DNA of 64,000 bases from the NCBI GenBank assembly GCA_963678275.1, contig OY782765.1, forward strand, positions 2,480,001 to 2,544,000, given 5' to 3'. Source of the stretch: G963677445 sp963678275. GTDB taxonomy: Bacteria > Bacteroidota > Ignavibacteria > Ignavibacteriales > Melioribacteraceae. Positions within the stretch are counted from its first letter, which is position 1. Each line of letters starts with the position of its first letter. The translations under genes and the position numbers were made by a program. Shown here piece after piece: positions 35,126 through 43,407 of the stretch. Under the pieces are notes generated by a model. That model was not told the origin of the DNA. It worked only from the letters and a program-made list of their open reading frames with translations, and made no database searches.

Positions 35126-36121
35126 TTATTCCGAGGTAAGCTTCTCTATAATATCCACTGAGGATATTCCCTCCGCTTCAGCATTAAAGTTAGGAATAAT
35201 TCTGTGCCTCAGAACCGGTATAAGCACACTTTTTACATCATCGATATTGGGAGTGTACCTGCCTTCGAGAACAGCTTTTGTTTTTGCGGCAAGTATAAGA
35301 TACTGAGATGCCCTGGGTCCCGCTCCCCAGTTCACCCAGTCATTTACGAACTTAAGGTTGTTGTCTTTTCCGGGTCTTGTGCTTATAACAGTTTTCACGG
35401 CAAATTCGATAACGTTATTCGAAACAGGCACACGGCGTACGAGAGACTGGTATTTTTCAATCTTCGATCTCGAAATCACTTTTGTAATTTCCGGCTCATA
35501 AGAACTGGTAGTCGCTTTTATGATCTCAACTTCTTCATCATAGGCCGGATAATCGAGCCAGAGATTAAACATAAAACGGTCAAGCTGGGCTTCCGGCAGA
35601 GGGTATGTGCCCTCCTGCTCAATCGGGTTCTGGGTGGCAAGCACAAAAAAGGGCTCATCGAGTGTATAGGTTGTTCCGGCCGCTGTAATCCGGTGCTCCT
35701 GCATAGCTTCCAGCAGGGCGGCCTGTGTTTTTGGAGGAGTACGGTTTATCTCATCAGCAAGAACAATATTGGCGAAAAGGGGGCCTTTAATAAATCTGAA
35801 ATCACGTTTTTTTGTTACCGGGTCCTCATCTATTATTTCTGTGCCGGTAATATCTCCCGGCATAAGATCGGGGGTAAACTGTATCCGGCTGAAATCGAGG
35901 TCCAGCGCCTGCGATAAAGTTTTAATCATCAGTGTTTTTGCCAGCCCGGGCACTCCGACAAGAAGGCAGTGCCCCTTTGAGAAAAGGCTGATAAGAATAT
36001 TATCAATGATTGCATTCTGGCCGATAATAATTTTGCCAATTTCGCTACGCAGATTATTGACAGAATTATTCAGTTTTTCAACAAGTTCTACATCTGATTT
36101 CTGTAATTTTTCCTCTTTCAT
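35126..36121 (-). CDS. MoxR-family AAA+ ATPase
   Basis: 331 residues. Walker A is unusual but family-typical (GVPGLAKT), Walker B reads IVLADEINR, sensor 1 is LATQNP in FFVLATQNPIEQEGTYPLPE, and DRFMFNLWLDYP precedes the lid domain. MoxR ATPases act as chaperones that insert metal cofactors or assemble complexes, normally beside DUF58 and von Willebrand factor A genes. Neither is found here. Instead the gene follows three foldase genes after a six-base gap, so it is transcribed with periplasmic folding functions. The terminator at 35071 closes the unit. Confidence 0.92.
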   Translation of the reverse strand: MKEEKLQKSDVELVEKLNNSVNNLRSEIGKIIIGQNAIIDNILISLFSKGHCLLVGVPGLAKTLMIKTLSQALDLDFSRIQFTPDLMPGDITGTEIIDEDPVTKKRDFRFIKGPLFANIVLADEINRTPPKTQAALLEAMQEHRITAAGTTYTLDEPFFVLATQNPIEQEGTYPLPEAQLDRFMFNLWLDYPAYDEEVEIIKATTSSYEPEITKVISRSKIEKYQSLVRRVPVSNNVIEFAVKTVISTRPGKDNNLKFVNDWVNWGAGPRASQYLILAAKTKAVLEGRYTPNIDDVKSVLIPVLRHRIIPNFNAEAEGISSVDIIEKLTSE

Positions 36122-36127
36122 TATATC

Positions 36128-37399
36128 CTACAGTCTGATTTCCCAGTAAATTTTTTCTTTCAGTTCTTTAATCCAGTCATTATAAAGATGTTCTCTTTTG
36201 TCATATTCAACAAGACGTTTTATTTCGTCATAGTCCTGTTCAATATCCGGTTTATGTTCCGGAATTTTTTTATCGAGCCGGACAATGTGAAATCCATAAG
36301 AACCATTTTCCAGGTCAAGTCTTTTTGGATAACTAACCTGATCTTCCTTTAATTTAAAAACAATATTTGTCAGGTCCTTATCAAGCTGACTTACTTCAAA
36401 GCTTCCGAGATCGCCGCCAAACTTGGATGATTCTTCATCGTCGCTGTATTTGGTCGCGTAATATTCAAATGTATTGGTTTCGTCAAGCACACTGTCTCTG
36501 AGATCAGAAAGGAACTGAATAGCATTCAGGTCCGCTTCATCGTCAAATTTGGGTTTTATCAAAATATGCCGCGCGTGAATGGATTCACCTCTTCTTTCCA
36601 TAAGCTGAATAACATGGTACCCGAACGCGGTTTCAACTACATCGGAAAGTTCTCCGGGCGAAAGAGCGTAGGCAGCGGCTTCAAACTCAGCGAGAAACTT
36701 GCCCCTTTTAACAAATCCAAGGTCTCCACCATTATTTTTCGAACCTGGATCATCGGAATATTTTTTAGCGAGCTCTCCAAAATCGGCGCCTGCTTTAACC
36801 GAATCAATTAAAGACCTGGCCAGCTGATGAGCTTCTTCTTTTACTTTGTCAGTGGCTTTAGGATTAATAAATATATGTGATATTTTGAACTTTTCAGGTA
36901 TCAGAGGCAATGAGTCTTTATGCGACTCATAGAAACTAATAACTTCGCTTCGGGTAAGATCGATATCACCAAATTTTTTCTGTCTCAGCATCTGGACCAT
37001 CAGATTCTTACGTGTATCCTCACGCATTTCCCTTTTAATTCTGTCGATCGACATTCCATAGGCCTGTTCAATTCTTTCGGCCGAACCATACTGCTGAATA
37101 AAAAACGCGAGCTGTCCTTCTATTCTTCCTTCAACTTCTTCATCCGAAACAATAATTGAATCAAGTTCGGCCTGGGCATATAGAAGCTTTTCTTCAATTT
37201 TAAAGTTCAGCACCTGTTTTTTTACCTCGCTGCTCGACGGGTCAAGATTTCTCTGAACGGCGAAAAAATAGGTTTCATTATCAAGTTCTGAAAGTGTAAT
37301 TATTTCATTGTCAACAACAGCTACAATCTTGTCAAGAACTTCCTGCGCATTCAGTATCAGTAAAGGTAAAAACAGATATATCAATATTACTCTTTTCAT
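36128..37399 (-). CDS. surA: SurA-like periplasmic peptidyl-prolyl isomerase with two parvulin domains
   Basis: 423 residues with a signal peptide (VILIYLFLPLLILNAQ). A SurA N-terminal chaperone domain comes next (VLDKIVAVVDNEIITLSELD opens it). Two parvulin domains follow: FKISHIFINPKATDKVKEEA with GDLGFVKRGKFLAEFEAAAY, and ARHILIKPKFDDEADLNAIQ with GGDLGSFEVSQLD. SurA-type proteins guide outer-membrane proteins through the periplasm. Its start codon shares a base with the stop of the upstream foldase gene (TAATG), so translation is coupled. It is the third in a row of three foldases. Confidence 0.88.
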   Translation of the reverse strand: MKRVILIYLFLPLLILNAQEVLDKIVAVVDNEIITLSELDNETYFFAVQRNLDPSSSEVKKQVLNFKIEEKLLYAQAELDSIIVSDEEVEGRIEGQLAFFIQQYGSAERIEQAYGMSIDRIKREMREDTRKNLMVQMLRQKKFGDIDLTRSEVISFYESHKDSLPLIPEKFKISHIFINPKATDKVKEEAHQLARSLIDSVKAGADFGELAKKYSDDPGSKNNGGDLGFVKRGKFLAEFEAAAYALSPGELSDVVETAFGYHVIQLMERRGESIHARHILIKPKFDDEADLNAIQFLSDLRDSVLDETNTFEYYATKYSDDEESSKFGGDLGSFEVSQLDKDLTNIVFKLKEDQVSYPKRLDLENGSYGFHIVRLDKKIPEHKPDIEQDYDEIKRLVEYDKREHLYNDWIKELKEKIYWEIRL

Positions 37400-38241
37400 T
37401 ATTTCAGGTCCCTGCTGATTTCTACATCATATTTTGAATATAGACTATTAATATAGTCCTCATATAACAATTGTCTTTTTATCATCATATAGCGATTTTT
37501 TACATCATCTCTGACAAATGAAAAATCGGGTATCTCACTTTTATCCATTTGTTGTACCAGTTGAACAACCGCAAACGTTCCCGGTTCCGATTCAAGCACA
37601 ATACTGACCTCGCCCGGATTCATATTTTTTACAGCGCGCATCACAGTCAGGTTGCCTATTTCATGAAAATAAAATAACTTTTCAAGCTCATTTAATTTGA
37701 AATGGAGCGATTCACCTGAAATTTCGGTTACATACTTCCAGCTTTTTTTCAAAAGCCGGGAGCGAAAATTAATCGCGTCTTTCTTATCATGAAAAGTGGC
37801 AAGGTTTAACACAACAGCATCACTATAGAGCGCGAATTCCTTATAGTTTTCTTCAAAAAAACCTCTAAGCTCTATTTCCGATACTGTTATATCATTTTCA
37901 TAAAAGAATTTTTTTAACAGCATCGCGGATGCCAGCTCTTTCTGCATCTGTTCAACAAGATTAAGGTACTGGCTGTCCTGCAGAATATTCTGACCGCGGG
38001 CTTCCGCGAATAGAAGTTCATTTTTTACCCATTCCCTGATAAACTCGGAACGGAATTTTTTTTCAAACCGGAAGGACCCGAGGTAATCTTCCAGATCGGT
38101 GTTATACAAAACCGCGTCATTGACTTTCGCCAGAAAAATTTTTTCCCCGGGTTTCTCTTCACATGCCTGAACCGCAAAAAGTAAAAATAAAAACCAGATC
38201 GCGAGGTTTTTAGTTTTTAAATGCCTTACTGAGCTCATCAT
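37399..38241 (-). CDS. Lipoprotein foldase, SurA-N-like with degenerate isomerase domain
   Basis: About 280 residues. A lipoprotein signal ends at LLFAVQAC (lipobox cysteine), so the protein is membrane-anchored. The body resembles the SurA N-terminal chaperone fold (VNDAVLYNTDLEDYLGSFRF, FIREWVKNELLFAEARGQNI). A C-terminal PpiC-like part (AVKNMNPGEVSIVLESEPGTFAVVQLV) lacks the usual HILI strand and GGDLG loop, so isomerase activity is doubtful. A holdase role in outer-membrane protein traffic fits the neighbours. The start is placed at the ATG at 38241 (MMSSVRHLK); a few more upstream codons are possible. It overlaps the preceding gene by about 30 bp. Confidence 0.75.
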   Translation of the reverse strand: MMSSVRHLKTKNLAIWFLFLLFAVQACEEKPGEKIFLAKVNDAVLYNTDLEDYLGSFRFEKKFRSEFIREWVKNELLFAEARGQNILQDSQYLNLVEQMQKELASAMLLKKFFYENDITVSEIELRGFFEENYKEFALYSDAVVLNLATFHDKKDAINFRSRLLKKSWKYVTEISGESLHFKLNELEKLFYFHEIGNLTVMRAVKNMNPGEVSIVLESEPGTFAVVQLVQQMDKSEIPDFSFVRDDVKNRYMMIKRQLLYEDYINSLYSKYDVEISRDLK

Positions 38242-40189
38242 AATATAACTCAGGTTCATATTTCGTTTTTAATTCATTTATATATTCTTTTTCAAGCCTT
38301 TTACTTTCCAATTCCTGTAAAATACTCGCGATTTCCGCGCGTGCTTCATCAAAGGTTTTAATTCCGGCGGGATATTTTTTATTCAGTTTTACAATTGAAT
38401 ATCCCCCTTTGCTATTATTGATCGGTTTGGTAAAATCACCTGGTTTTTCAAGCTCAAATGCCGCTTTCGCGAGAGTATTCTCACTAACCGATTTAATGCC
38501 GTATCTTCCTTTTTTCGATCTGAAGCCGACCTGGGCTGTATATTTCTGCGCGAGTGAGTCGAAATCGGCGCCATCAAGAAGCATTTGATAATATAATCCG
38601 GCAAGCGAATCATTTCTGGTAAATATTTCACTGAAATCCGCGCGGTCTTCCCATGTGAAGTCAGCTTTATTTTCATCATAATATTTTTTCAGTTGCAGGC
38701 TGTCGACATCTATCTTGTCCCATATCTCATCTTCCTGAAGTTTGAAAATGAAGATGCCATTCTTATAATCATCCATCAGTCCGGCAAATTCATCATTAGT
38801 TTTATCAAAAACCATAGCTTTTTCACCGAGTAAAATATTACCGGCCATTTCATCAATGGCAGATTGATAAAACTGCTCATCCATCATCCGGAATTTGTAT
38901 TTATTTTCATTTACAAAGCTTGATACCAGTGTATCAACAGTATATGAATCTTTACCAACTTTAAATAGTTCGAGTCCGCCAACCTGATCAATCGCCGGAT
39001 TTGTCTGAATCTCGGTTAACTTAATTTTGGAAGTAACTTCAGTAGCTTTTTTAATATTATCATCATTCTGAACAAAATTGAATTCCTTTTTAAGACCGTC
39101 TATAAAAGCATCGAAATCATCTTTGAAAGCGGTTTTTTCATAAATCTGTTTCAGAGTTTTTTTCTCCGATTCGAATGATGGATATTCTTCCTCATCGAGC
39201 AGCTTAATAAGATGGAATCCATATTTTGTTTTTACTATATCCGAAACCTCGCCAACTTTAAGTTTAAAGACCGCCTCATCAAAAGGCAGGACCATCATTC
39301 TTCTCATAAAAAAGCCAAGTTCTCCACCTTTTGGAGCGCTGCCTTTATCTTCGGAAAATTCTTTGGCCAGGTCTTCAAATTTCGCGCCCGCTTTCACTTT
39401 TTCCTGAAGTTTTTCTATGAGAGCCTTCGCGCCGGCTGTGTCAGGTTTCCCTTTTTCATTTACATAATCAATCAGAATATGCGCGGCTTTAAGTTTATGT
39501 CTTCTTTTTTGCTTCTCAGTAACTTTTATAATGTGGTATCCATACCTGGTCAGAACAGGTTCGGGATAAATTTCTCCCGGTTTTGTTTTATACATAGCTT
39601 CTTCGAAAGGCTGGATAATTTGTCCGGCAGTGATATAGTATATATCTCCTCCCATATCACGGCTGAACTGGTCATCCGAATATTTCTTAGCCAGGTCTTC
39701 AAATTTTTCGCCTCTTTTTAAACGGGCAATAAGTGTATCGGCAAGCTCCTTTTTAGGCTCAAGCCCGAGTGAATCAGGACGCAGCATGATATGGCTTACT
39801 CTTATTTCCCATTTTTTCTTTTCATATAAATCTTTAAGCGCCGGTTCAATCAGTTCCTTTTCCTTTATATAAGAGGCGCCGACACTTCTTTTATAGTTTT
39901 CCAGCTCACTTTTTAATTCAGGGTCTTCATCATATTTTCTGATATCCGCGTCACGAAGTTTCATCCTGAAATTAACATAAAGATCAAGAAAATTTTTATA
40001 TGCTTCTATCGAATCCTTCTCTGCCTGCTCAAGGCTTCCGCTGTTTTTTGCATATGCTTTTTCAAAATCATTCATAGTTATTTTTTCACCGCCATATTCC
40101 GCAACAACAATTTCAGAATGTTTGGGAGAACAGGCTGAAAAAATAAACAATGCGCCGATAAATATTAAAAGTGCAATCCGAAGTCGCAT
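38210..40189 (-). CDS. Lipoprotein peptidyl-prolyl isomerase with multiple parvulin domains
   Basis: 659 residues. Lipoprotein signal IALLIFIGALFIFSAC at the start. Two canonical parvulin domains lie at about residues 125-235 (VSHIMLRPD, SDDQFSRDMGGDIYYITAGQ, GYHIIKVTEKQ) and 235-345 (AAHILIDYV, GSAPKGGELGFFMRRMMVLP, GFHLIKLLDEE). A third, diverged one lies near 500-600 (DFSEIFTRNDS, GFRSKKGRYGIKSV, GGYSIVKLNKKYP). It is probably an inner- or outer-membrane-anchored periplasmic foldase, like PrsA/PpiD in role. First gene of the foldase-moxR operon. Confidence 0.85.
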   Translation of the reverse strand: MRLRIALLIFIGALFIFSACSPKHSEIVVAEYGGEKITMNDFEKAYAKNSGSLEQAEKDSIEAYKNFLDLYVNFRMKLRDADIRKYDEDPELKSELENYKRSVGASYIKEKELIEPALKDLYEKKKWEIRVSHIMLRPDSLGLEPKKELADTLIARLKRGEKFEDLAKKYSDDQFSRDMGGDIYYITAGQIIQPFEEAMYKTKPGEIYPEPVLTRYGYHIIKVTEKQKRRHKLKAAHILIDYVNEKGKPDTAGAKALIEKLQEKVKAGAKFEDLAKEFSEDKGSAPKGGELGFFMRRMMVLPFDEAVFKLKVGEVSDIVKTKYGFHLIKLLDEEEYPSFESEKKTLKQIYEKTAFKDDFDAFIDGLKKEFNFVQNDDNIKKATEVTSKIKLTEIQTNPAIDQVGGLELFKVGKDSYTVDTLVSSFVNENKYKFRMMDEQFYQSAIDEMAGNILLGEKAMVFDKTNDEFAGLMDDYKNGIFIFKLQEDEIWDKIDVDSLQLKKYYDENKADFTWEDRADFSEIFTRNDSLAGLYYQMLLDGADFDSLAQKYTAQVGFRSKKGRYGIKSVSENTLAKAAFELEKPGDFTKPINNSKGGYSIVKLNKKYPAGIKTFDEARAEIASILQELESKRLEKEYINELKTKYEPELYYDELSKAFKN

Positions 40190-40278
40190 AGGGTAAAACC
40201 TCCATAGTCATTATTTATTTAAACTTATATTTTAATTATAGTTACACATAAAATCAATAGCTAAAAAAGTTCCTGATT

Positions 40279-41229
40279 TTACCGAAACTTTTTTTGTTTT
40301 GTAAAAGTATTTCTCTCCCAGAAAGAAGAACCGTCATAACCCTGAATCGAAATCTCTTTCTCCGCCATGCGTAGCCTTTTAACAGTAAGAGCGGCATAAA
40401 CCGGATCAGTTTCTATCCCGGCAAATTTTCTTCCAAGTTTTTTTGCCACAACCGATGTAGTCCCCGATCCGAGAAAGGGATCAAAGACAAAATCGCCGGG
40501 AGAAGATGAGGCGAGTATCAGCTTCGCTATCAGCTTTTCAGGTTTTTGAGTCGGATGGTCAGTATTTTCAGGCATCGACCAGAAAGGAACCGATATATCT
40601 GTCCAAAGGTTTGATGGATAGGTCAATCTGTAGTTCCCATCTTCTGTTTCATCCCAGTCTTTCGGTTTTCCCTCCTTATCCCTGTAAGGGGCAATAACCA
40701 TTCGTTTTTGTTTTACCGCGTCGGGATTGAACTGATATTCCCCGGATACTGTGCAAAACCAGATATCCTCACTGTTGTTTTTCCAGTTTGTTTTTGAGCC
40801 TCTACCCTTTTCTCTTTCCCAGGTAATCCTGTTTCTTATAATAAAATATTTACCAAGAAGATGACTTACAACAGTTGAGCTTCTCCAGTCGCTGCAAACA
40901 TAAATTGAAGCGTTCTTTTTTACAATTTTACTGAGAGGTGCAATTATACTTTCAAAATATTCGTAATACTCTTTTTCCGATTTTTCCCTGAAAGTTACCG
41001 AATTAAATTTTCTGTAAAGATTATAAGGCGGATCAATTATCAGCAGATCAGCAAAACGTTCAGGAAGAAATTGCACGGCTTCGAAAAAATCCTGATTAAT
41101 TGTACTACAACATAACTCTTCAATGGTTATAGGAGCGGAAATTTTCATTAACTCTTTTGAAAAAATTTCCGCTTCATTGCTTTCAAGCGTGATTGTCCTG
41201 TTTCTGCCGGCGCGTGGTTTATTATTCAT
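40279..41229 (-). CDS. Orphan DNA methyltransferase, beta class (probably N6-adenine)
   Basis: 316 residues. The motif order DPPY first (LLIIDPPYNLYRKF), then a central region with NRITWEREKGRG, HPTQKPEKLIAKLI and finally DPFLGSGTTSVVAKKLGRKF, places it in the beta class, which methylates adenine N6 or cytosine N4. DPPY is usual for both. The recognition site is not predictable by eye. No restriction endonuclease or specificity gene is adjacent, so it is an orphan enzyme. It lies five bases downstream of metG, with which it is probably co-transcribed, which is unusual for a defence gene and more compatible with a housekeeping methylation mark. Confidence 0.85.
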   Translation of the reverse strand: MNNKPRAGRNRTITLESNEAEIFSKELMKISAPITIEELCCSTINQDFFEAVQFLPERFADLLIIDPPYNLYRKFNSVTFREKSEKEYYEYFESIIAPLSKIVKKNASIYVCSDWRSSTVVSHLLGKYFIIRNRITWEREKGRGSKTNWKNNSEDIWFCTVSGEYQFNPDAVKQKRMVIAPYRDKEGKPKDWDETEDGNYRLTYPSNLWTDISVPFWSMPENTDHPTQKPEKLIAKLILASSSPGDFVFDPFLGSGTTSVVAKKLGRKFAGIETDPVYAALTVKRLRMAEKEISIQGYDGSSFWERNTFTKQKKFR

Positions 41230-41234
41230 TAACT

Positions 41235-43265
41235 CTACTTTACCAGGGTTCCCTGTTTAACATTATCAGGAATTTCAACCAGGTTTAATCCGCCATCATT
41301 ATTTTCAACGGCGAGAACCATCCCCTGCGATTCAATACCGAATAACTTCGCGGGTTTCAGATTGGCGACAAGAATTATCTGCTTCCCGACAATATCATCG
41401 GGTGAATAACTTTTCGCTATTCCGGCAACAACCTGGCGTTTTTCATTTCCGAGGTTTACCTGAAGTTTCAAAAGTTTTTCACTTTTTTTAATCCTTTCCG
41501 CGTGAATAATCTTCGCGGTCCTCAGTTTAACTTTACCAAATTCCTCGAAGGTTATTTCTTCTTCGGCAGGTTTATCATTTTCCCTGAGCTTATTTACCTG
41601 CGCGTCAATTTCTTTATCTTCAATTTTGCTGAAGAGTATTTCAGATTTATTTAGCTTATGACCTTCTTCAAGTTTGCTATTCCCACATTCCGCCCAATCG
41701 GTTTTTTCGGCATTGAGCATGTGAAATATTTTATCTGTGGAAAATGGCAATACAGGCGACATAATTTCGGCCAGTGTGTAAATGGTCTGCAAACAAATAT
41801 TTATTGTTGTCGCGCATCGGCTTTTATCTGACTTCACCGATTTCCAGGGTTCGGAATCATTAAAATATTTATTTCCGGCCCTCGCCAGATTCATCATTTC
41901 AAGCACGGCATCTTTTATCTTATATCTTTCTATCAGCCGTCCCACCTTTTCCGGAGTTTTTTCTATTGTCAGAAGCATTTCTTTGTCGATATCCTCGAGC
42001 TGCCCCCTTTCCGGAACGGTCAGATCAAAATGTTTTCCCGCGAAAATAAATGTGCGGTTGATAAAGTTACCAAGTATATCAGCGAGTTCCGAATTGTTCC
42101 TGCTTTGAAATTCCTTCCAGAAAAAGTCGGTATCTTTATTTTCAGGAAGATTAGCCGCAAGAGTATAACGAAGAGGATCGGGAGGGAAAATATTAAGAAA
42201 ATCAATTACATCTATTCCCCATCCGCGGGACTTTGAAAACTTTTTACCTTCAAAATTCAGGAACTCATTGGCGGGCACATTTTCAGGCAGGATATATTTC
42301 TTTTCATTTCCATCATTCCAGGCCATAAGCATTGCGGGAAATACAATTGTATGGAAAACAACATTATCCTTACCGATAAAAGCGATATACCTTGTCCCTT
42401 CATTCTGCCAGTAATGTTTCCATAACTCCGGATCATTTCTCTGCTCTGAAAGTTCTCTTGTCGCCGATATATACCCCAGAACAGCTTCAAACCAGACATA
42501 AAGAACCTTGCCTGCCGCGTCATCAAGAGGAACTTTTACACCCCAGTCGAGATCGCGTGTTACCGCCCTGTCCCGCAGTCCATCCTTGAACCATCCCTGG
42601 CAGTACTGGAGAACATTATCTTTCCAACCATATTTTTTTGAAGCTTCACGGATATAATCCTCAAGCCTTTTTTGGTAATTGCCAAGCGGAAAGTACCAAT
42701 GTGATGTCTCCTTCAGTTCAGGTGTTTCCCCCGATATTTTACTTTTGGGTTTTTTTAATTCGGACGGATCATATAAAGATCCGCAGTTTTCACATTCATC
42801 ACTTCTTGCTTCTTCAAATCCACATTTCGGACATGTGCCTTCAACATACCGATCGGGTAAAAACATTCCCGCTTTATTGTCATAAAACTGCATCGACTTT
42901 TTCTCATTCAGCAATCCGCGTGAATGAAAATCCTTAAAAAAAGCTGAGGCTGTTTCATGATGTTTGGGAATACTGGTGCGGGAATAAATATCGAAATCCA
43001 TTCCAAATTTTTCAAAAGCCTTCAGATTTACTCCGTGATACCTGTCGATGATATCCTGAGGAGAAACCTTTTCCTTGTCGGCGGTTATTGTAATCGGCAC
43101 ACCATGTTCATCCGAGCCGCAAATATAAACAATGTCGGCACCTTTAAGCCTTTGATAGCGTACAAAAATATCCGCGGGAAGATAAGCCCCGCTCAAATGT
43201 CCCAAATGTATCGGGCCATTAGCGTAGGGCAAAGCTGAAGTCACAAGAATACGTTCTTTTTCCAC
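41235..43265 (-). CDS. metG: Methionyl-tRNA synthetase
   Basis: 676 residues, class I synthetase charging tRNA-Met. The HIGH-type motif is in YANGPIHLGHLSG, the zinc knuckles in CPKCGFEEARSDECENCGSL, the KMSKS-type motif in GKKFSKSRGWGID, and an anticodon-binding helical domain follows. A C-terminal tRNA-binding (OB-fold) domain of about 105 residues starts at TFEEFGKVKLRTAKIIHAER and includes KLLKLQVNLGNEKRQVVAGI, giving the long dimeric form of the enzyme. First gene of a pair with the methyltransferase. Confidence 0.97.
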   Translation of the reverse strand: MEKERILVTSALPYANGPIHLGHLSGAYLPADIFVRYQRLKGADIVYICGSDEHGVPITITADKEKVSPQDIIDRYHGVNLKAFEKFGMDFDIYSRTSIPKHHETASAFFKDFHSRGLLNEKKSMQFYDNKAGMFLPDRYVEGTCPKCGFEEARSDECENCGSLYDPSELKKPKSKISGETPELKETSHWYFPLGNYQKRLEDYIREASKKYGWKDNVLQYCQGWFKDGLRDRAVTRDLDWGVKVPLDDAAGKVLYVWFEAVLGYISATRELSEQRNDPELWKHYWQNEGTRYIAFIGKDNVVFHTIVFPAMLMAWNDGNEKKYILPENVPANEFLNFEGKKFSKSRGWGIDVIDFLNIFPPDPLRYTLAANLPENKDTDFFWKEFQSRNNSELADILGNFINRTFIFAGKHFDLTVPERGQLEDIDKEMLLTIEKTPEKVGRLIERYKIKDAVLEMMNLARAGNKYFNDSEPWKSVKSDKSRCATTINICLQTIYTLAEIMSPVLPFSTDKIFHMLNAEKTDWAECGNSKLEEGHKLNKSEILFSKIEDKEIDAQVNKLRENDKPAEEEITFEEFGKVKLRTAKIIHAERIKKSEKLLKLQVNLGNEKRQVVAGIAKSYSPDDIVGKQIILVANLKPAKLFGIESQGMVLAVENNDGGLNLVEIPDNVKQGTLVK

Positions 43266-43319
43266 TTTCTCACCAATAATTTCGAATCAAATTAATAAAT
43301 ATAGGAATTTTCCCGCAAT

Positions 43320-43384
43320 TAAGATAAACCGGGGAGAACCTCTTTCCAATTTTCGGCTGTTTCTCCCCTGTCTTTATCTTTTCC
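43320..43384. other. Hairpin between ligase and metG
   Basis: AAGATAAA..GGGGAGAA pairs with TTCTCCCC..TTTATCTT over a ~27-base loop. It may act as a terminator for the acyl-CoA ligase, although no long U-run follows on the minus strand. Confidence 0.4.
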
Positions 43385-43407
43385 TCTGGAATAACTGAAG
43401 GGATAAA

